DNA of 55,527 nucleotides from Burkholderiales bacterium (GCA_017302505.1 JAFLDH010000006.1:1-55527); one strand, 5' to 3'; positions 40,049 through 49,878 are shown, counted from the first letter of the stretch. Notes: generated by a model from the sequence alone, not told the origin. Made by a program: numbers and translations.

Positions 40049-41733
40049 CTGGAGGGGGCCTTGCGATGCTGGATGGCCGTTCCAAGGTGCGCGGCCAGCC
40101 GCGCCGCCAGCGCCACGATTGTCAACGTGGGATTGGCTTGACCAGAGCTCGGAAAGACCGCCGAGCTCGCCACGTACAGGTTGCGTACGTCGAAACTGCG
40201 CAGGTCGGCGTTGACGATGCCGGTCCGATGGTCGGAACCCATGCGCACGGTGCCAATCTGGTGGGTGCCGTGCCTGGCGGTGTCCAGGATCGCCTGCGGC
40301 GTGGCGCCGGCCGGCTGCCTGTAGTGCAACGTGCCCATTCCATTGGCTTGTAGCCAGTCGCGCAGCAGCTCATGGGCGCGGAACACGGCCTGAGCGTCCT
40401 GCATGCTGAAGCGCAGGTCCACGCGCAATTGCGGAAGGCCCATACGATCTTCGGTTGGAGCTAATGTGACGCGGCTTTCTGCGTTGGGGAGATGCTCCGC
40501 GTGATACGACATTCCGTAGGTGCGGTTGGGATTGCGGATGAAGAATCCGGGAATCCGCCATTGGCTCAAGTACCGCTGGTACAAGAAGCGCGCGCTGCCA
40601 CCGACAGCCGACGGAAGATCGCGCAGCACATTCGCCAGGTGCGGGCCGCGTGGAGTACCCTCAGGCGCGTGATACCGGCGAATTGCTTCGGCCATCAGCA
40701 TGCGCCCCACTGGTCCGAAGGACATCGCGAGAAACACTGCCGAGAGCAGCGCACTGCCGTGCCGGGCATCCGCAACTGGTGGCACAACGGGCCAAAAACA
40801 CACGTTGCTGAGTCGGCGATCGCGTTGCTCGGCATCGCTTGGGATGAAGCGGCGTCGCGCATAGGAGCCTCGCCCATCCAAGAAGAAGTCGAACGCACGG
40901 TCCGTGTCGCCGCTGGCGAATGCGACATCGGCTACCTCGCCAATCACATGGGCCATATAGTACCGGCCCAACATGCCCTCGGGCCCGCCAAACAACGCAG
41001 GTTGGCGCCGCTGCATCGCGAGCATAAATCGGGTAGTTTCTAGCCCGCCCATCGCCAAGACCACACGGCGGACGGGCACGGTATGCCGTGCGCCGTCTGG
41101 TTGGCATACCACGAGGTGGTCCACCAGCCCGTTCGGGTCGAGCACTGCTTCAACCGCAGTGCAATGCAGCCGAAGATCGACCAGTGGGTTGGATCGCAGC
41201 GCTGGCCCATGAGCTAGCTGCATCTTGGGCCGGTTGCTGAAGCGCTCCAGACGGCTGACATCGACGCGCGTGTCCTTGAAGCTGCCGGCCCAATCTTCGT
41301 CGCGGAAAACTGGTTCTCCGCAAGAAAGCAGTTCGCAAGCGCGCGCGTACCAAGGCGCAACTTCGTCCAAACCGAAGGGCCAGCCAGTACCCTGGATCCA
41401 TGGCCGGGCGGTCAGATCGATGGGGTCCAAAGGCTGGCAACGTGCCCCCCAGAGGTTTGAGGTACCACCCAAGCGGCGCGCCATCGTGATGCGCGTGTCG
41501 TCATGAACCCTCGAATCGACAATTTGCGACGCTGAAAGCTCCGACAGATCCTTGTCTTCCTTCTCGCCACCCGATTCCAGCAGGAGCACTCGCAATCCCT
41601 GGCCTGCGAGTTCCATGGCCAAGGTAATCCCGGCAGGACCGGAGCCGATGATGCACACGTCTGCTGGCTGCTCGGGCAGGCCATCAAGGCCGCGGGTGAT
41701 CAACTTATTCTCTCGACTCAGACACAGGAGCAA
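40045..41733 (-). CDS. GMC-family FAD oxidoreductase
   Basis: This 562-residue flavoprotein has the FAD-binding VCIIGSGPAGITLAMELAG (GSGPAG at 30-35) and the second FAD contact MARRLGGTSNLWGARCQPLD. The C-terminal GMC signature shows HQIGTVRMG with a catalytic-type His and FPSSGQANPTLTIVALA with the His/Asn pair position occupied by Asn. GMC enzymes oxidise alcohols or sugars, and members in EPS loci are usually of unknown substrate. No signal peptide is obvious. The gene overlaps the end of the aldo-keto reductase gene by 29 bp, forming a minus-strand operon with it and the heparinase-like lyase. Confidence 0.88.
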   Translation of the reverse strand: MLLCLSRENKLITRGLDGLPEQPADVCIIGSGPAGITLAMELAGQGLRVLLLESGGEKEDKDLSELSASQIVDSRVHDDTRITMARRLGGTSNLWGARCQPLDPIDLTARPWIQGTGWPFGLDEVAPWYARACELLSCGEPVFRDEDWAGSFKDTRVDVSRLERFSNRPKMQLAHGPALRSNPLVDLRLHCTAVEAVLDPNGLVDHLVVCQPDGARHTVPVRRVVLAMGGLETTRFMLAMQRRQPALFGGPEGMLGRYYMAHVIGEVADVAFASGDTDRAFDFFLDGRGSYARRRFIPSDAEQRDRRLSNVCFWPVVPPVADARHGSALLSAVFLAMSFGPVGRMLMAEAIRRYHAPEGTPRGPHLANVLRDLPSAVGGSARFLYQRYLSQWRIPGFFIRNPNRTYGMSYHAEHLPNAESRVTLAPTEDRMGLPQLRVDLRFSMQDAQAVFRAHELLRDWLQANGMGTLHYRQPAGATPQAILDTARHGTHQIGTVRMGSDHRTGIVNADLRSFDVRNLYVASSAVFPSSGQANPTLTIVALAARLAAHLGTAIQHRKAPSS

Positions 41734-42685
41734 GCAAGCGGGACACCCATTGCAGCGCTTCTGGTTTGGGCGTGCCCTGCACGCGCCGAAGGTTCTCGCT
41801 GCGATGCCTGGCGCCGAACATGGACATCAGGACCACGCCGTTTGCATTGGCTGCCAACGCACGGTCCAGCAGCAACTCGGCCACGGCCTGCTCAGGCTTC
41901 GGGCTGTACCCCAAACGGATCATCTCGGACATGGCTGCAGGGCCGGCCATTCGAAGCGCATGCAAAACGCGCTCCCGAGTGCCGCCTACTCCCAGGATCG
42001 AGTGTGTGACGACTGCGTAGCAAGGACCTCCGGCAGGAGGCAGTTGTTGCAACGGCTGCGCGCTGGGGTCGTCAGCCAATTGAACCATCGTGTAGGTGTC
42101 GCGGTTGGCGAGTGCAATTTGCGCTGCCTCCAGATCGCCCGCCACGCCAATCAGCCTTACTTTGCCCGCTTGCCGCAGACCCTGCAAGGCGCGCTGAATG
42201 TCGTCACGGCCAATATCGCCATGCGCAGGCTTGTGAAGCGCGAACACATCCACATGGTCGGTACCCAGGCGCTGCAGGCTACTGTGCAGGGAATCGGTGA
42301 TCAGCTGCGGCGTCAGGGGCAACGACACGTTGCGGGTGGATGGCATGCGCCTGAAGGCTCGCCTCAGGCCCGTGAGTGTGCCCACAATGGGCCGCGCCAT
42401 TGAGTACACCTGCTTGAGGAGTGCATTGCGCTGAGGTGGCGCCAGTCCTACCTTGGTACAAATGTAGATCCCGTCGCGCTTGCCCCGAGCGAAACGGCCC
42501 AGAATCGCCTCTGCATCGCCTGCGCCATAGGCCGGCGCCACATCGAACCAGTTCACGCCTGCCGCATGGGCATCGGCCAAAGCGTCCAGTCCCTGCGCTG
42601 CCGAGATTCGCGAACCCAGCGAAGCGCAACCGAAGCCTATTGCGCCAACTGGCCGTTCCAGGCCCGGAAGTCTTACCGTTCTCAT
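41705..42685 (-). CDS. Aldo/keto reductase
   Basis: This 326-residue NAD(P)H-dependent reductase has a TIM-barrel fold. The catalytic tetrad is visible: Asp48 and Tyr53 in FDVAPAYG, Lys78 in CTKVGL and His151 in DVFALHKP. The N-terminal GFGCASLGSRISAAQG is a typical cofactor-side start. Together with the neighbouring GMC oxidoreductase it could interconvert hydroxyl and keto groups on a sugar. This is inferred from clustering only. Its ATG overlaps the stop of the lyase gene (ATGA). Confidence 0.88.
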   Translation of the reverse strand: MRTVRLPGLERPVGAIGFGCASLGSRISAAQGLDALADAHAAGVNWFDVAPAYGAGDAEAILGRFARGKRDGIYICTKVGLAPPQRNALLKQVYSMARPIVGTLTGLRRAFRRMPSTRNVSLPLTPQLITDSLHSSLQRLGTDHVDVFALHKPAHGDIGRDDIQRALQGLRQAGKVRLIGVAGDLEAAQIALANRDTYTMVQLADDPSAQPLQQLPPAGGPCYAVVTHSILGVGGTRERVLHALRMAGPAAMSEMIRLGYSPKPEQAVAELLLDRALAANANGVVLMSMFGARHRSENLRRVQGTPKPEALQWVSRLLAPVSESRE

Positions 42686-44718
42686 TCCAGATTCTCCGTG
42701 GTGGGCCCGTCCGGAATCGTGGGTAGCAAGCGGATGCGTACCACCGCGCCGGCGTCAGGGACCTTGCCGACCCAAACTACTTGCCAGGCGGCTTCGCGCA
42801 CACCGAAACGCGGTGAGACCCAACCGCCTTCGCCGATATCGCCTCCTCGGCGCGCACTTACTTCGCCAAGCGCATCGAACTCCAACTTCGCAACCAATGG
42901 CCCGCCGCTATTCGCGTGCAGCAAGACAGTATTCCCGTCGCAAACCGCATCGAACCCCAATCCGATCTGGAACACGACCTCAGCCGCCTGCTCTGCGGAA
43001 GAGCCGAGCAGTCGATCGACAAGTGTGTACCCATCGGCTGTTGCCAAAACCGTACGCTGGTGTCTCAAGCCAAAACCCTGCTGGTATCCGTCGTGCGAGG
43101 CCACCCACCGCCAGGATGTGCCGGATTCGGCATCCTCGAGGCGAGCCGTCGCCTTCCTGGTCCAGTTGAACGGACCAGCCATGTGGCTTTGGTTCGTGGA
43201 GTTAAGACACAGGGTGTTGTGTGCTCGCGTTCCCCGAAACCAGTCGCGCCACTTACCGCCAGAGTGATAGAGGTAGGTGCCGGGATCGACCAGCAGGGGG
43301 TGGCCATCCACGTCGAGTGTGATGGCGAGAGCATCGGCATGGCCGTGCGCCGCTATCGAAAGGTACCCAAGGGGGCCATGGTCAAAGGTAAGTAAACAAT
43401 CGCGCCCGGCGATCCGGCGCCGGTCTACGCTGCAGCCCCCAAGCGGGAAAGAAAACTGCCCGTCCCCGACGGGTGGACCTAACGCCGGGATTCCGAACAC
43501 GGCGTCGCGCAACGAGGCCTCCGGTCTTAACAGGCTGCGCAGCGCTTGCCCGTTGACAGCGCAGATACACGACGCCACTGACATGGGATACCGGCTTTCG
43601 TGGTGACACAGTGTCATCACCCGGCCTTCGTCGTTGTCGCCAAGGGCGGGTACGGAGGCAGTGCCGTTGGCGAGACACTGAATCTGGTCGGCGAAACTTT
43701 GTAGCCTGCTCAGTACCGTCTCGGGGAACGCTTCGCCAGCGGACTGGGCTACAACGGTTACCAGCAGCAAGAACTCGGCTGTGAACGCGCCGTAACTGGG
43801 CGATTGCTCGGCTGGCCATCCGTCGGCAAGGATCTGGCGTGCCGCTTCGTCGATCAAGCTGCTTCTTGCCATGCCACGCGCATAGGCCGAAGTCGGCAAG
43901 TCCGGTGCAGCCACGGCAATCAGGTATTCGGCGGCTCGCTCTGCGACCAGGTGATTGTTGGCCGATGAGTACAGCGACGGGAAGAGCGACAGCAGGCGCG
44001 CATGAGCGGCCAACATGGCACGTACCCGCCCGACCGCCCGATCCGGTAACTGGTCACCCAGGATCGAAACCGCCACCAGCAGATTGATGGCACGGATGGC
44101 GACATTGAGGAGCTCTGCCCAGTGCACCCCCCCAAACGGCGGGTTGTGTTCGTACCAGCTATCGATCGCTCGTTGGACGGCCAGCGCCGAGTCGGCGTTT
44201 CCATGAAGCCTGGCATCGGCCGCCAACACCGGGAGAAACTGAAGGCGCCCTAACTCCCACACGTACTTGACGTCGCCAATGCCCGCTTCCATCCGATACG
44301 GAATGTCGAAACAGAAATGCTCCGCCCCGGGCCAGGACCTGCCAGTGCGCGGATCCAGGGTCCATATCGATGCAGGGAAGTCCATGGCGAAGGTGCCTTC
44401 AGGCCACTGCGTGCCAAGGACTTCGAACTGGCCGGCGCGCAGCGCTGCCGCACTGGCCGCAATTGCCTGCTTGGTGGGGGCGGGTGCCTGGTCGATCCTG
44501 GCCTGAAGGCCAGGAAGCGAAGGGCGGATGGCCTGTCCGTGCGGATAGTGTGCCCAGCCTTGCAGCGTGCGGCGCGTCATCTGCTTGCGAACGGCTTCAC
44601 GCACTCGGTGGACCACTTCCGGGCCGCTCATCCCTCTCAAGCGTCCGACCAGCCATGCGATTCGGCTGGTGTTTCGACGGCGCTGGTGAGATGGGTATGC
44701 AGACACAGAGGCGTGCAC
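42682..44718 (-). CDS. Heparinase II/III-like polysaccharide lyase
   Basis: The 678-residue protein has the two-domain layout of the family. An alpha-toroid half (residues 80-370) includes SSANNHLVAERAAEYL (Asn-Asn-His at 254-256) and AEQSPSYGAF (Tyr309). A beta half carries AAHGHADALAITLDVDGHP (His458, His460) and LLVDPGTYLYHSGG. These correspond to the active-site Asn/His/Tyr/His positions of family lyases that cleave uronate-containing polymers. No clear signal peptide is visible, which is odd for a lyase acting on exported EPS. The start could be Met30 instead. It heads the minus-strand operon. Confidence 0.88.
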   Translation of the reverse strand: MHASVSAYPSHQRRRNTSRIAWLVGRLRGMSGPEVVHRVREAVRKQMTRRTLQGWAHYPHGQAIRPSLPGLQARIDQAPAPTKQAIAASAAALRAGQFEVLGTQWPEGTFAMDFPASIWTLDPRTGRSWPGAEHFCFDIPYRMEAGIGDVKYVWELGRLQFLPVLAADARLHGNADSALAVQRAIDSWYEHNPPFGGVHWAELLNVAIRAINLLVAVSILGDQLPDRAVGRVRAMLAAHARLLSLFPSLYSSANNHLVAERAAEYLIAVAAPDLPTSAYARGMARSSLIDEAARQILADGWPAEQSPSYGAFTAEFLLLVTVVAQSAGEAFPETVLSRLQSFADQIQCLANGTASVPALGDNDEGRVMTLCHHESRYPMSVASCICAVNGQALRSLLRPEASLRDAVFGIPALGPPVGDGQFSFPLGGCSVDRRRIAGRDCLLTFDHGPLGYLSIAAHGHADALAITLDVDGHPLLVDPGTYLYHSGGKWRDWFRGTRAHNTLCLNSTNQSHMAGPFNWTRKATARLEDAESGTSWRWVASHDGYQQGFGLRHQRTVLATADGYTLVDRLLGSSAEQAAEVVFQIGLGFDAVCDGNTVLLHANSGGPLVAKLEFDALGEVSARRGGDIGEGGWVSPRFGVREAAWQVVWVGKVPDAGAVVRIRLLPTIPDGPTTENLE

Positions 44719-45058
44719 CTGGTGTCGGTGCGTTCAAGAGGCGCAGCATTCTTTCATAGGGGCGCCCAAGGCAGCGTCAGGAAGTTCGCACCCAAGCACA
44801 TAGCCGCTCCGAGACGATGGAAACGCTCGATTCGCGTGACGTATAGTGACAAACGTAGCCGCGAATAGGCTGCGCATGTGTCACGCCGGCGCGCCGTGAT
44901 TGCACAATCTGTCGGGCGCGAGAGCCAACGCGGCGGCCCCGTGGCGCCAGCCACCTCGAACAAGCGGCGGGCCTGATGCTGGGTGTGAGTCTTGCGGAGG
45001 GTACGGCGGGCGATTCAACGTTCAGTCGCGGATCCATTCATCAAGGGAATACAACAAC
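44719..45058. other. Divergent intergenic region, lyase operon / algD-like gene
   Basis: This 340-bp stretch separates the minus-strand lyase operon from the plus-strand dehydrogenase gene. No gene is credible. A TATAGT hexamer at 44845-44850 could serve as a -10 box on the plus strand, but the -35 match is poor. A good AAGGGA ribosome site stands 12 bp before the ATG at 45059. Confidence 0.5.
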
Positions 45059-46372
45059 ATGCGCATCAGCATATTTGGCCTGGGCTACGTGGGTTCCGTC
45101 TCCGCTGGCTGCCTGGCCAGCGACGGGCATACGGTGATAGGTGTCGATCCCAACCAGACCAAGGCCGATCTCATCAACCAGGGCTTGTCGCCGATCGTCG
45201 AAAAGGACATCGGCGAGATGATCGCCAGACAGGTAAGGGAAGGCCGCTTGTCTGCCACCACCAGTGTGGCAAAGGCGGTGCAGGACAGTGATCTTTCCCT
45301 TGTTTGCGTGGGAACCCCCTCGCAGCTGAACGGCAATCTGGATCTGTCGTACGTGCGGCGCGTGTGCGAGGAGATTGGCGACGCGCTGCGTGATAAGGCC
45401 GGCTTCCATGTGGTGGTGGCGCGCTCGACCATGTTGCCGGGATCGATGCGCGATGTGGTGATTCCCACTTTGGAGGGCCGATCCGGCAAGGTGGCCGGCA
45501 AGGGCTTTGGTGTATGCAACAACCCAGAGTTTCTGCGTGAAGGCACCGCTGTGTGGGACTACTACAACCCGCCGAAGACGGTGATTGGCGAGTCAGATCC
45601 AGTGGCCGGTGACAAGTTGACTGAGCTGTACTCGGGTATGACTGCCCCGCTGATCCGCACCAGCATAGAGACAGCGGAGATGGTGAAGTACGCCGACAAC
45701 GTCTGGCATGCGCTGAAGGTCGGTTTCGCCAATGAGGTGGGCAACCTATGCAAGGCCTTGCAGATCGACAGCCACAAGGTGATGGAGATTTTCTGCCAGG
45801 ACACCAAGCTGAATCTTTCGCCTTACTACTTGAAGCCTGGCTTTGCGTTTGGCGGATCCTGCTTGCCGAAGGATGTGCGGGCACTTACCTACAAGGGCAA
45901 GTCGCTGGATGTGCCGTTACCGATCCTGAACGCCATTCTGCCTAGCAACCAACTGCAGGTGCAGCGCGGCGTGGACATGGTTCTTTCCAAAGGGCGTCGC
46001 CGCGTAGGTGTGTTGGGCTTCAGCTTCAAGGCGGGAACCGACGACTTGCGAGAAAGCCCGGTAGTGGAAGTGATTGAGATGCTGCTCGGCAAGGGCGTCG
46101 AACTGCGCATCTACGACAAGAACGTCAACATGGCCGCGTTGACTGGGGCCAATCGCGACTACATCCTGAACCATATTCCTCACATCTCGCGCATCATGGT
46201 CGGCTCCCCCGCAGAGGTAATGGACTTCGCCGAGGTAATTGTGGTGGGCAACGGTGCCGTCGAGTTCCGCGAACTGGTTGCGGCACGCCAGCCTGGACAG
46301 GTTGTGGTGGACTTGGTGCGCATCGTCGACCAGAAAAGCGTCGAAGGAAGCTATGACGGAATCTGCTGGTAA
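45059..46372 (+). CDS. algD: GDP-mannose 6-dehydrogenase (AlgD-like)
   Basis: This 437-residue enzyme, essentially the length of Pseudomonas AlgD, oxidises GDP-mannose to GDP-mannuronate with two NAD+. The NAD-binding start MRISIFGLGYVGSVSAGCLA, the substrate region PEFLREGTAVWDYYNPPKTV and the catalytic Cys268 in GFAFGGSCLPKDVRAL (the same position as in AlgD) are visible. The C-terminal domain begins RRRVGVLGFSFKAGTDDLRES. Its presence indicates a mannuronate or related uronic acid in the polymer. ATG 45059 is chosen from the family start. An upstream in-frame region is non-coding in appearance. Confidence 0.93.
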   Translation: MRISIFGLGYVGSVSAGCLASDGHTVIGVDPNQTKADLINQGLSPIVEKDIGEMIARQVREGRLSATTSVAKAVQDSDLSLVCVGTPSQLNGNLDLSYVRRVCEEIGDALRDKAGFHVVVARSTMLPGSMRDVVIPTLEGRSGKVAGKGFGVCNNPEFLREGTAVWDYYNPPKTVIGESDPVAGDKLTELYSGMTAPLIRTSIETAEMVKYADNVWHALKVGFANEVGNLCKALQIDSHKVMEIFCQDTKLNLSPYYLKPGFAFGGSCLPKDVRALTYKGKSLDVPLPILNAILPSNQLQVQRGVDMVLSKGRRRVGVLGFSFKAGTDDLRESPVVEVIEMLLGKGVELRIYDKNVNMAALTGANRDYILNHIPHISRIMVGSPAEVMDFAEVIVVGNGAVEFRELVAARQPGQVVVDLVRIVDQKSVEGSYDGICW

Positions 46373-46436
46373 ACGGCCCGCGACGAGCTCCCATATACTG
46401 AAAATCTTGCATTTACGCGAGTTTGGGGATTGAACT

Positions 46437-47129
46437 ATGGCTATGGCGGAGGAAGCGAGAAAGAATGCTGCTAAGCGGCGAAGCGCGCTCTTTATGTCCT
46501 TCATCGGTGACTTCACTCGTCCGGTGAAGATTGTGGACCTCGGGGGTACCGTTGCTATGTGGGAGCGATGGGGGCTAGACCAGGATCGCGGCCTTCATGT
46601 GACGTTAGTGAATAACTATGTGGCTGACACGAATGGGAAGTTCGTTGCACCTCGTGTCAACAACTTCCTACGTTTGGATGCAGACGTAGCCGAGCTTGGT
46701 GAATCCTTCTACAGGCAGTTTGATCTGGTTTTCTCCAACTCAATGTTGGAACACTTGCCGACTAGGCTACTTCAGAAGCGAGTTGCCTCAGCTATTGTCG
46801 GGAGTGGAATGCCATACTTCATTCAGGTTCCCAATAAGCGTTCTCTGATCGATCCGCATTTTGCTCATCCGCTAGCGCCATTTTTCGCATCTTGGCCTCG
46901 AAGTTTGCAGAAGAGTATGCTTCTTGTTTCGGGCCTCAACGGAGGGAAGCGTCACCGCTCATTTGAATCTGCGGGCCGTCGACTGGAGGCCTATTGTCCA
47001 TTGTCTATTGACGATACGAGGCAGCTTTTTGGAGATGCAGTTATTTCGTTAGAATGGAGCTATGGTATTCCTATGTCCATCGTCGCTCGAAAGAAGGGGC
47101 ATGGAAGGATGGCAGAGTCTGTATCCTGA
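46437..47129 (+). CDS. Class I SAM-dependent methyltransferase
   Basis: This 230-residue protein has motif I VKIVDLGGTVAMW, an acidic motif II region and the post-motif stretch FDLVFSNSMLEHLP, typical of Methyltransf_11-like enzymes. The acceptor is unknown. The neighbourhood suggests a sugar or lipid-linked intermediate. The gene is visibly richer in A/T than the genes on either side, which suggests separate acquisition. It starts 64 bp after the algD-like gene. Confidence 0.85.
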   Translation: MAMAEEARKNAAKRRSALFMSFIGDFTRPVKIVDLGGTVAMWERWGLDQDRGLHVTLVNNYVADTNGKFVAPRVNNFLRLDADVAELGESFYRQFDLVFSNSMLEHLPTRLLQKRVASAIVGSGMPYFIQVPNKRSLIDPHFAHPLAPFFASWPRSLQKSMLLVSGLNGGKRHRSFESAGRRLEAYCPLSIDDTRQLFGDAVISLEWSYGIPMSIVARKKGHGRMAESVS

Positions 47130-47149
47130 TTTCCTGACCTAATCTGGTG

Positions 47150-48355
47150 ATGGCTGAGGTTGCAATTTCTCGCTCCGTACTAATCATTGTCGAAAATCTG
47201 CCGTCGCCGTTTGACCGCAGGGTCTGGCAGGAAGCCACCACACTGCGGCAAGCGGGTTATGGTGTATCAATCATCTGCCCTATCGGCAAGGGCTACGACT
47301 CACGCTATGAATGCCTGGAGGGCATTCATATTTATCGCCATTCCTTGCCTACCGAGGCCGAAGGCGCATTGGGCTACTTGATCGAGTACTCGGCCGCGCT
47401 TTTTTGGGAGTTCGTGCTGGCGTGGCGCGTGTTGCGTCGCCATGGCTTCGATGTCATCCATGCTTGTAACCCGCCGGACTTGATCTTCCTGGTGGGCGGG
47501 TTCTTCAAGCTGTTTCTCGGCAAGAGGTTCGTCTTTGACCACCACGACATCAACCCCGAGCTGTATGAGGCGAAGTTCGGCCGTCGGGACTTTTTTTACA
47601 AGCTGATGCTGGCCGTGGAGCGCTGGACCTTCCGCACTGCTGACATATCGATAGCCACCAACGAGTCGTACAAGAGAATTGCCATCGAGCGAGGGCGTAT
47701 GCCGCCTGACAAGGTGTTTGTGGTGCGCAGCGGCCCTATGCTGGATCGGCTGCGCATCGTGCCCGCTGTGCCTGCGTTGCGTAACGGGCGAAAGCACCTT
47801 GTGGGCTATGTGGGTGTGATGGGCAAGCAGGAGGGCATCGACTTGCTGCTACAGGCAGTGGCGCACATCGTGCACGACCTGAACCGTACCGACATCCAGT
47901 TCGGTTTGGTGGGTGGAGGAACAGAGCTCGAGGCGCTGAGGCGATACGCCGCACAGTTGAAGGTTTCCGATTACGTGACCTTCACCGGTCGCGTGCCTGA
48001 CGCAGATTTGCTGGCCATGCTCAACACGGCCGACGTCTGTGTGAACCCAGACGTGCCGAACGACATGAACGACAAGTCGACAATGAACAAGATCATGGAG
48101 TACATGGCCCTGGGCAAGCCGATCGTTCAGTTCGACCTTACGGAAGGGCGCTTCTCGGCACAGGAAGCATCAGCGTACGCGAGGAATGGTGATATTGCCG
48201 ACTTTGCGCGGCACGTGGTGAGTTTGCTGGACAACCCGGAACAGCGTGAACGTATGGGGGCATACGGGCGGCAGCGCGTGGAGCAAGTGCTGGAGTGGAA
48301 GTACGAGGTTCCGAAGCTGCTGGCGGCCTACACGAGCGTGTTCGCCGCAGCGTAG
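47150..48355 (+). CDS. Glycosyltransferase, GT4 family (WbuB-like)
   Basis: The protein has 401 residues from ATG 47150. The N-terminal VLIIVENLPSPFDRRVWQEA is the hallmark of the GT4 subgroup common in EPS clusters. This is followed by HACNPPDLIFLVGGFFKL and FDHHDINPELYEAKFG, then GYVGVMGKQEGIDLLLQA and a C-terminal NPDVPNDMNDKSTMNKIMEYMALGKPIV. It is a repeat-unit glycosyltransferase of unknown donor. It converges on the lipoprotein gene at 48370 with only 14 bp between stops. Confidence 0.9.
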   Translation: MAEVAISRSVLIIVENLPSPFDRRVWQEATTLRQAGYGVSIICPIGKGYDSRYECLEGIHIYRHSLPTEAEGALGYLIEYSAALFWEFVLAWRVLRRHGFDVIHACNPPDLIFLVGGFFKLFLGKRFVFDHHDINPELYEAKFGRRDFFYKLMLAVERWTFRTADISIATNESYKRIAIERGRMPPDKVFVVRSGPMLDRLRIVPAVPALRNGRKHLVGYVGVMGKQEGIDLLLQAVAHIVHDLNRTDIQFGLVGGGTELEALRRYAAQLKVSDYVTFTGRVPDADLLAMLNTADVCVNPDVPNDMNDKSTMNKIMEYMALGKPIVQFDLTEGRFSAQEASAYARNGDIADFARHVVSLLDNPEQRERMGAYGRQRVEQVLEWKYEVPKLLAAYTSVFAAA

Positions 48356-48369
48356 GACCAAGCCCGCGT

Positions 48370-49878
48370 CTATTGCTTGATCAAGACCAGGCCGCGCCTG
48401 GGCTCGAGAGTGACAGTGCTGATTGGCATGCCGTTGTTGACAGCTGTGTCCTGCGTGCCAGAAAGCCGCCTGTAGCCGGCGCCAACATTGATCGAGGCGG
48501 CGCTGGTGCCGGGATTCACCAAGACCATTCCGTTGGTGTATTTCCGAAGCCAGATGCCAGATGTTGACGGCGCGATCGGAGGCGGCTCGGCAGGCGAGCC
48601 AAGCTCTGCGCCGTATTCGTCAGCCCAAAACGGCGCAGTCTCGCCGCTTACGGTATAGGCGAACCAGCCATCTTCGAGCAATGCGGAGGCCAGACCGAAT
48701 CTCAGCATCGGCAGATCGACTCCGTTGAGGGCGCAACCCTGCATCACAGTGTCGCGTTTGCTGGATGTGTTGGCCAGTTGTGATCGGTACTCTGCCATCA
48801 TGCGAGCCCAGCCCAAGCGATTCAAGATGGACCACGACTTGCCAAAGGCGCACTCGAAGAATGAACCGTCGAGTTTGCCCTGGTACTCGGGGAAGTTGAG
48901 GTCGTTGTCCGCGTTGCCTATGACCTTGACGCCCGGCAGTCTTTCGCGCAATCGCGAAATGACGTCCACGGTGCCCTGGCGCCATGCGGCCTGAATCTCA
49001 GGCGACATCGCGTACTGGTCAGTGCCAGTGCGCTTGAAATCGAAGTTGCCTTTGTAGGGGCGGGGTGTGTACCAAACGTTGTCCAGATAGACATAATCAA
49101 GCCCGACGTACTTGGCTCGACTTGCTGCCACATAGTCGCCTAGCCATTCGGTGAAGCGGCGCCCCGATGCGTCAGTTGCGCCCCAGCGAGTCAGGTTGAC
49201 GACATGTGAGTCGTAGGCAGTGGTCCACTGCACTCGGGCTCCCGCAGCGGTGTAGAGCCACCAGTTGTTGGCGATCACGGCGAGGTCTATCTCGTAGGTG
49301 CTGCGCTTGACCTCTGGCGTCAGATCCGCCTCGACGGCATTGCTGTAAGCGGCCAGCTTGATCGAAGGGTTGACCGCGCGAATCTCATTTATCCAAGACT
49401 GTCCGGTAGTCGCGCTCCCGTATGGCAACGATGTGATGACAAACTTGTGACGTGCCGCAGCTTGGCGTCTCTCCGGCGTCCAGAGACCTCCCAGCATGAG
49501 CGCAGCTATCCGTGGCTTCTCGTGTCCGCTTGTCGCATTCATGCTGGACGCAGCTGACACGTTCGGCGCTGCAGCGACAAGGAACGAATCGGTGGCAATG
49601 GACAAGCCGCCAGATTCCAATGGGTCGGAGTAAAGGGACAAATCGCTGTCCATACGTGCCTGATCTGACACGCGATCTTCGACGAGCAGCGCGTACCGCT
49701 CATCATCGGAATCGAACTCCAAGGATGTAGACGCTATTTGGGCCACCCGCTCGCCAAGCGCGGCGGCTTGGCTGTCGTAGGCCTGCGTCTGGTCTTCGCC
49801 ACCGCAGGCCGAGATCATTAGCAATGTGCAACTTGCTGCTATGGCCAGCATGGAACTGTTCCCTTTGTGTCCGCTCAT
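48370..49878 (-). CDS. Lipoprotein with a GHL15-like putative glycoside hydrolase domain
   Basis: This 502-residue protein has a lipoprotein signal (LAIAASCTLLMISA followed by Cys25-GGEDQ). About 110 residues of variable sequence lead to a domain of about 380 residues that is clearly paralogous to the C-terminus of the protein at 33933: RIAALMLGGLWTPERRQAAA, YSNAVEADLTPE, LDYVYLDNVWYTPRPYKG, NADNDLNFPEYQGK, DGSFFECAFGKSW, and the same end GLVLIKQ. It lacks the Ig-like domains and Ala-Pro linkers. It should sit at the envelope, in contrast to the secreted paralogue. The enzymatic activity is a prediction from the fold family only. Confidence 0.8.
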   Translation of the reverse strand: MSGHKGNSSMLAIAASCTLLMISACGGEDQTQAYDSQAAALGERVAQIASTSLEFDSDDERYALLVEDRVSDQARMDSDLSLYSDPLESGGLSIATDSFLVAAAPNVSAASSMNATSGHEKPRIAALMLGGLWTPERRQAAARHKFVITSLPYGSATTGQSWINEIRAVNPSIKLAAYSNAVEADLTPEVKRSTYEIDLAVIANNWWLYTAAGARVQWTTAYDSHVVNLTRWGATDASGRRFTEWLGDYVAASRAKYVGLDYVYLDNVWYTPRPYKGNFDFKRTGTDQYAMSPEIQAAWRQGTVDVISRLRERLPGVKVIGNADNDLNFPEYQGKLDGSFFECAFGKSWSILNRLGWARMMAEYRSQLANTSSKRDTVMQGCALNGVDLPMLRFGLASALLEDGWFAYTVSGETAPFWADEYGAELGSPAEPPPIAPSTSGIWLRKYTNGMVLVNPGTSAASINVGAGYRRLSGTQDTAVNNGMPISTVTLEPRRGLVLIKQ

